64,000 bases of DNA from Candidatus Nanopelagicales bacterium. Its GTDB lineage: Bacteria; Actinomycetota; Actinomycetes; S36-B12. Of the stretch, positions 62,378 through 64,000 are shown piece by piece; positions within the stretch are counted from its first letter, which is position 1; each line of letters begins with the position of its first letter. The notes below the pieces were generated by a model, which was given only the letters and a program-made list of their open reading frames with translations, did no database searches and had not been told where the DNA came from. The position numbers and the translations under genes were made by a program. Where the stretch lies: positions 1 to 64,000 of the forward strand of contig JAGYJP010000004.1 in NCBI GenBank assembly GCA_018402075.1. Direction: 5' to 3'.

Positions 62378-63727
62378 CTACAATCCCTTTTTCGGCGCCA
62401 ACGCCTTGTGGTTCTTTGGATTTGTCACAAACTCAAGAATCGAGTCAGCGATAAAGTCAACCATTTCGAGAGTGAGTCCAGGGAATACCCCAACCCAAAA
62501 TGTTCGGCGCATGACAATATCCGTGTTGGTTAAATCCCCGACAACGCGAAAGTGGACATTTTGATAAGCCGGTTGACGAAGGATGTTTCCCGCAAACATT
62601 AAGCGAGTACCGATCAATCTGCTATCGAGGAAACGAAGTAAGTCCTCTCTATCAATGGGAAGCCTGTCGTCCAAAGTGATGGGGAATCCGAACCAGGATG
62701 GATCGGATTTTGGAGTTGCTTTCGGAAGGATAAGGCCCTCTGCGCCTTTGAGTCGTTGAGTGAGGTGGGCGAAGTTCCTCTTGCGAGCTGCAACGAAATC
62801 ATCGATTCGATTTATTTGGCTCAGTCCGAGTGCAGCTTGCATGTCCGTGGCTTTAAGGTTGTAACCGATATGGCTATAGATGTACTTGTGATCGTACCCT
62901 TGGGGCAGATCACCCAACTGCCATTCAAACCGCTTCTTGCAGGTGTTGTCATGTCCTGTTTCGCAGTAGCAATCACGCCCCCAGTCCCGAAAAGACTCAG
63001 CCTGTTTTTTTACCAATGGCGATTTCACGAGCACTGCTCCGCCTTCACCTGTCGTGATGTGATGCGCAGGATAGAAACTTAGAGTCGCTGTATCTCCGAA
63101 ACTTCCGGTTCTTTGAGAGTCGTAAGTGGAGCCCAGCGCGTCGCACGAGTCTTCGATCAACCAGAGTCCATGTTCGTGACAAAGTTCTGCGGACTGTATC
63201 CAGGTCAAATGGGTTTCCCAGAGTGTGAGCCATCATGATCGCGCGAGTTTTGGGACCCACTGCCTCGCGTAACCGCTCAGCGATGGCGTCGTAGGTTCCC
63301 AGGTGAACATCGACTACTACAGGTGTAAGGCGATTCTGAATAATGGGATTAACCGTTGTCGAAATCCCATGGCAACGGTGAGTACTTCGTCCCCCTCCTT
63401 CAGGGCACGCTTGCCTAGACGTGGACTTGTGAGGGCGCTCAGGGCAATAAGATTGGCACTGGATCCACTGTTTACGAAGAGTGCTGATCTTGTGCCTACA
63501 TATTTCGCCAGTGCTCTCTCAAATCTGGCGGTGAAACGGCCGGCGGTTAGCCAGCCATCTAGGCTGGAATCGACCAGTGCTACTAGATCACTTGGATCCA
63601 GAACTTTTCCAGACACTGGCACGGATGTCTCGCCTGGAACAAATGGCGCATTAGCCAAAGATTCAGTTGCATACTCCCTCACAGAGTCCAAAATGTGCTG
63701 GCGATCATGACTGGAAGCGTTATACAT
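62378..63727 (-). pseudogene. rfbH: CDP-6-deoxy-4-keto-hexose 3-dehydrase (RfbH), two frameshifts
   Basis: This DegT/DnrJ-fold enzyme removes the C3 hydroxyl from CDP-4-keto-6-deoxyglucose. Segments in order are [87 protein letters not shown] and [20 protein letters not shown], in which His replaces the PLP Lys (a feature of RfbH/E1). [20 protein letters not shown] holds the Cys of the [2Fe-2S] cluster. Breaks lie near 63360 (missing base) and 63191-63192 (extra base). ATG 63727 has a TAGTCT box 7 nt upstream. Confidence 0.88.
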
Positions 63728-63807
63728 AGGGGATAGACTACGGCTGTGAAACAGAGTTGTCTTGGCTCAGGTCCGTGCGAGTTGTCCCATTGCTATGAGG
63801 TATCGCG

Positions 63808-64000
63808 GTGAAGGCAATTCTCCTAGCGGGAGGGCTTGGTACCAGACTCCGCGAAGAAACCGAATTCCGCCCTAAACCAATGGTGGAAATCGGAGGTAGA
63901 CCTGTTTTGTGGCATATCATGAAAAATCTCTCCACCCAAGGAATTACTGAGTTCATTATTGCTACTGGTTATAAAAGCAACATGATTAAAGATTATTTCC
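63808..64000 (+). CDS. rfbF: Glucose-1-phosphate cytidylyltransferase (partial)
   Basis: From the GTG at 63808 the frame reads [20 protein letters not shown] then [20 protein letters not shown] and [14 protein letters not shown], the nucleotidyltransferase signature with the GLGTRL loop. '[19 protein letters not shown]' is specific to the CDP-glucose-making RfbF branch. It starts the CDP-deoxyhexose pathway completed by rfbG and rfbH. GAGG lies 7 nt before the GTG. The 3' end runs beyond the window. Confidence 0.93.
   Translation, partial: MKAILLAGGLGTRLREETEFRPKPMVEIGGRPVLWHIMKNLSTQGITEFIIATGYKSNMIKDYF

Noticed and set aside
1..64000. CRISPR array, insertion sequences or rRNA
   Set aside because: I saw no regularly spaced repeats, no transposase frames with terminal repeats and no rRNA-like sequence.

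Overview
The window comes from an actinobacterium. It opens with the fhaA-fhaB pair (DUF3662-FHA and FHA proteins) that leads the cell-division/PASTA-kinase operon of Actinomycetota, with a tRNA-Leu beside it. GTG and TTG starts are common. Many genes look leaderless: a TAnnnT -10 box sits 6-7 nt before the start codon. I cannot name the genus; a small-genome freshwater actinobacterium would fit.

Layout. 1-1.3 kb: fhaB (partial), fhaA, tRNA-Leu(CAG). 1.4-9 kb: a secreted clan-A glycosidase, a secreted two-Cys protein with a decayed paralogue, a methyltransferase, a small Cys-rich protein, a glutaredoxin, a Phd-VapC toxin-antitoxin (TA) pair and an XRE regulator. 9-16.6 kb: an EamA transporter, a geranylgeranyl-reductase-family flavoprotein, three more TA pairs (Phd-RelE, RHH-PIN, BrnT-BrnA), two ABM proteins, GDP-fucose synthase, a CoA hydrolase/transferase and a methyltransferase. 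16.6-25.3 kb: two more secreted glycosidases, a nitroreductase, a polyprenyl-phosphate sugar transferase, a DUF4012 protein and a large membrane protein. 25.3-34.3 kb: a polyprenol-P-mannose synthase-like enzyme, RmlC, the DarT-DarG TA pair, glycosyltransferases (GTs) and a RES-Xre TA pair. 34.4-57.9 kb: an Ig-like secreted protein, then a dense surface-glycan locus with a Wzm/Wzt-type exporter, GTs, gmd plus an RMD-like reductase, a Wzy-like polymerase, an ABC exporter, methyltransferases, a DUF4910 protein and a PhyH dioxygenase. 57.9-64 kb: damaged methyltransferase and surface-carbohydrate genes, a GT4, and the CDP-6-deoxyhexose genes rfbG, rfbH and rfbF.

How it fits together. The sugar transferase would start a glycan on the lipid carrier. 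The GTs, decorated by methyltransferases, extend it with GDP-fucose/rhamnose-type, dTDP-rhamnose-type and CDP-deoxyhexose sugars. Wzm/Wzt and Wzy-like proteins export or polymerise it. The three secreted glycosidases may trim it, as PslG (GH39) does for Psl. Six TA modules lie in the first 34 kb, a pattern typical of a variable genomic island.

Quality warning. From about 36.6 kb onward many genes carry single-base frameshifts, mostly in homopolymers, with coding intact on both sides. They are annotated here as whole genes with the break positions. Sequencing error is the likelier cause, but true decay cannot be excluded.
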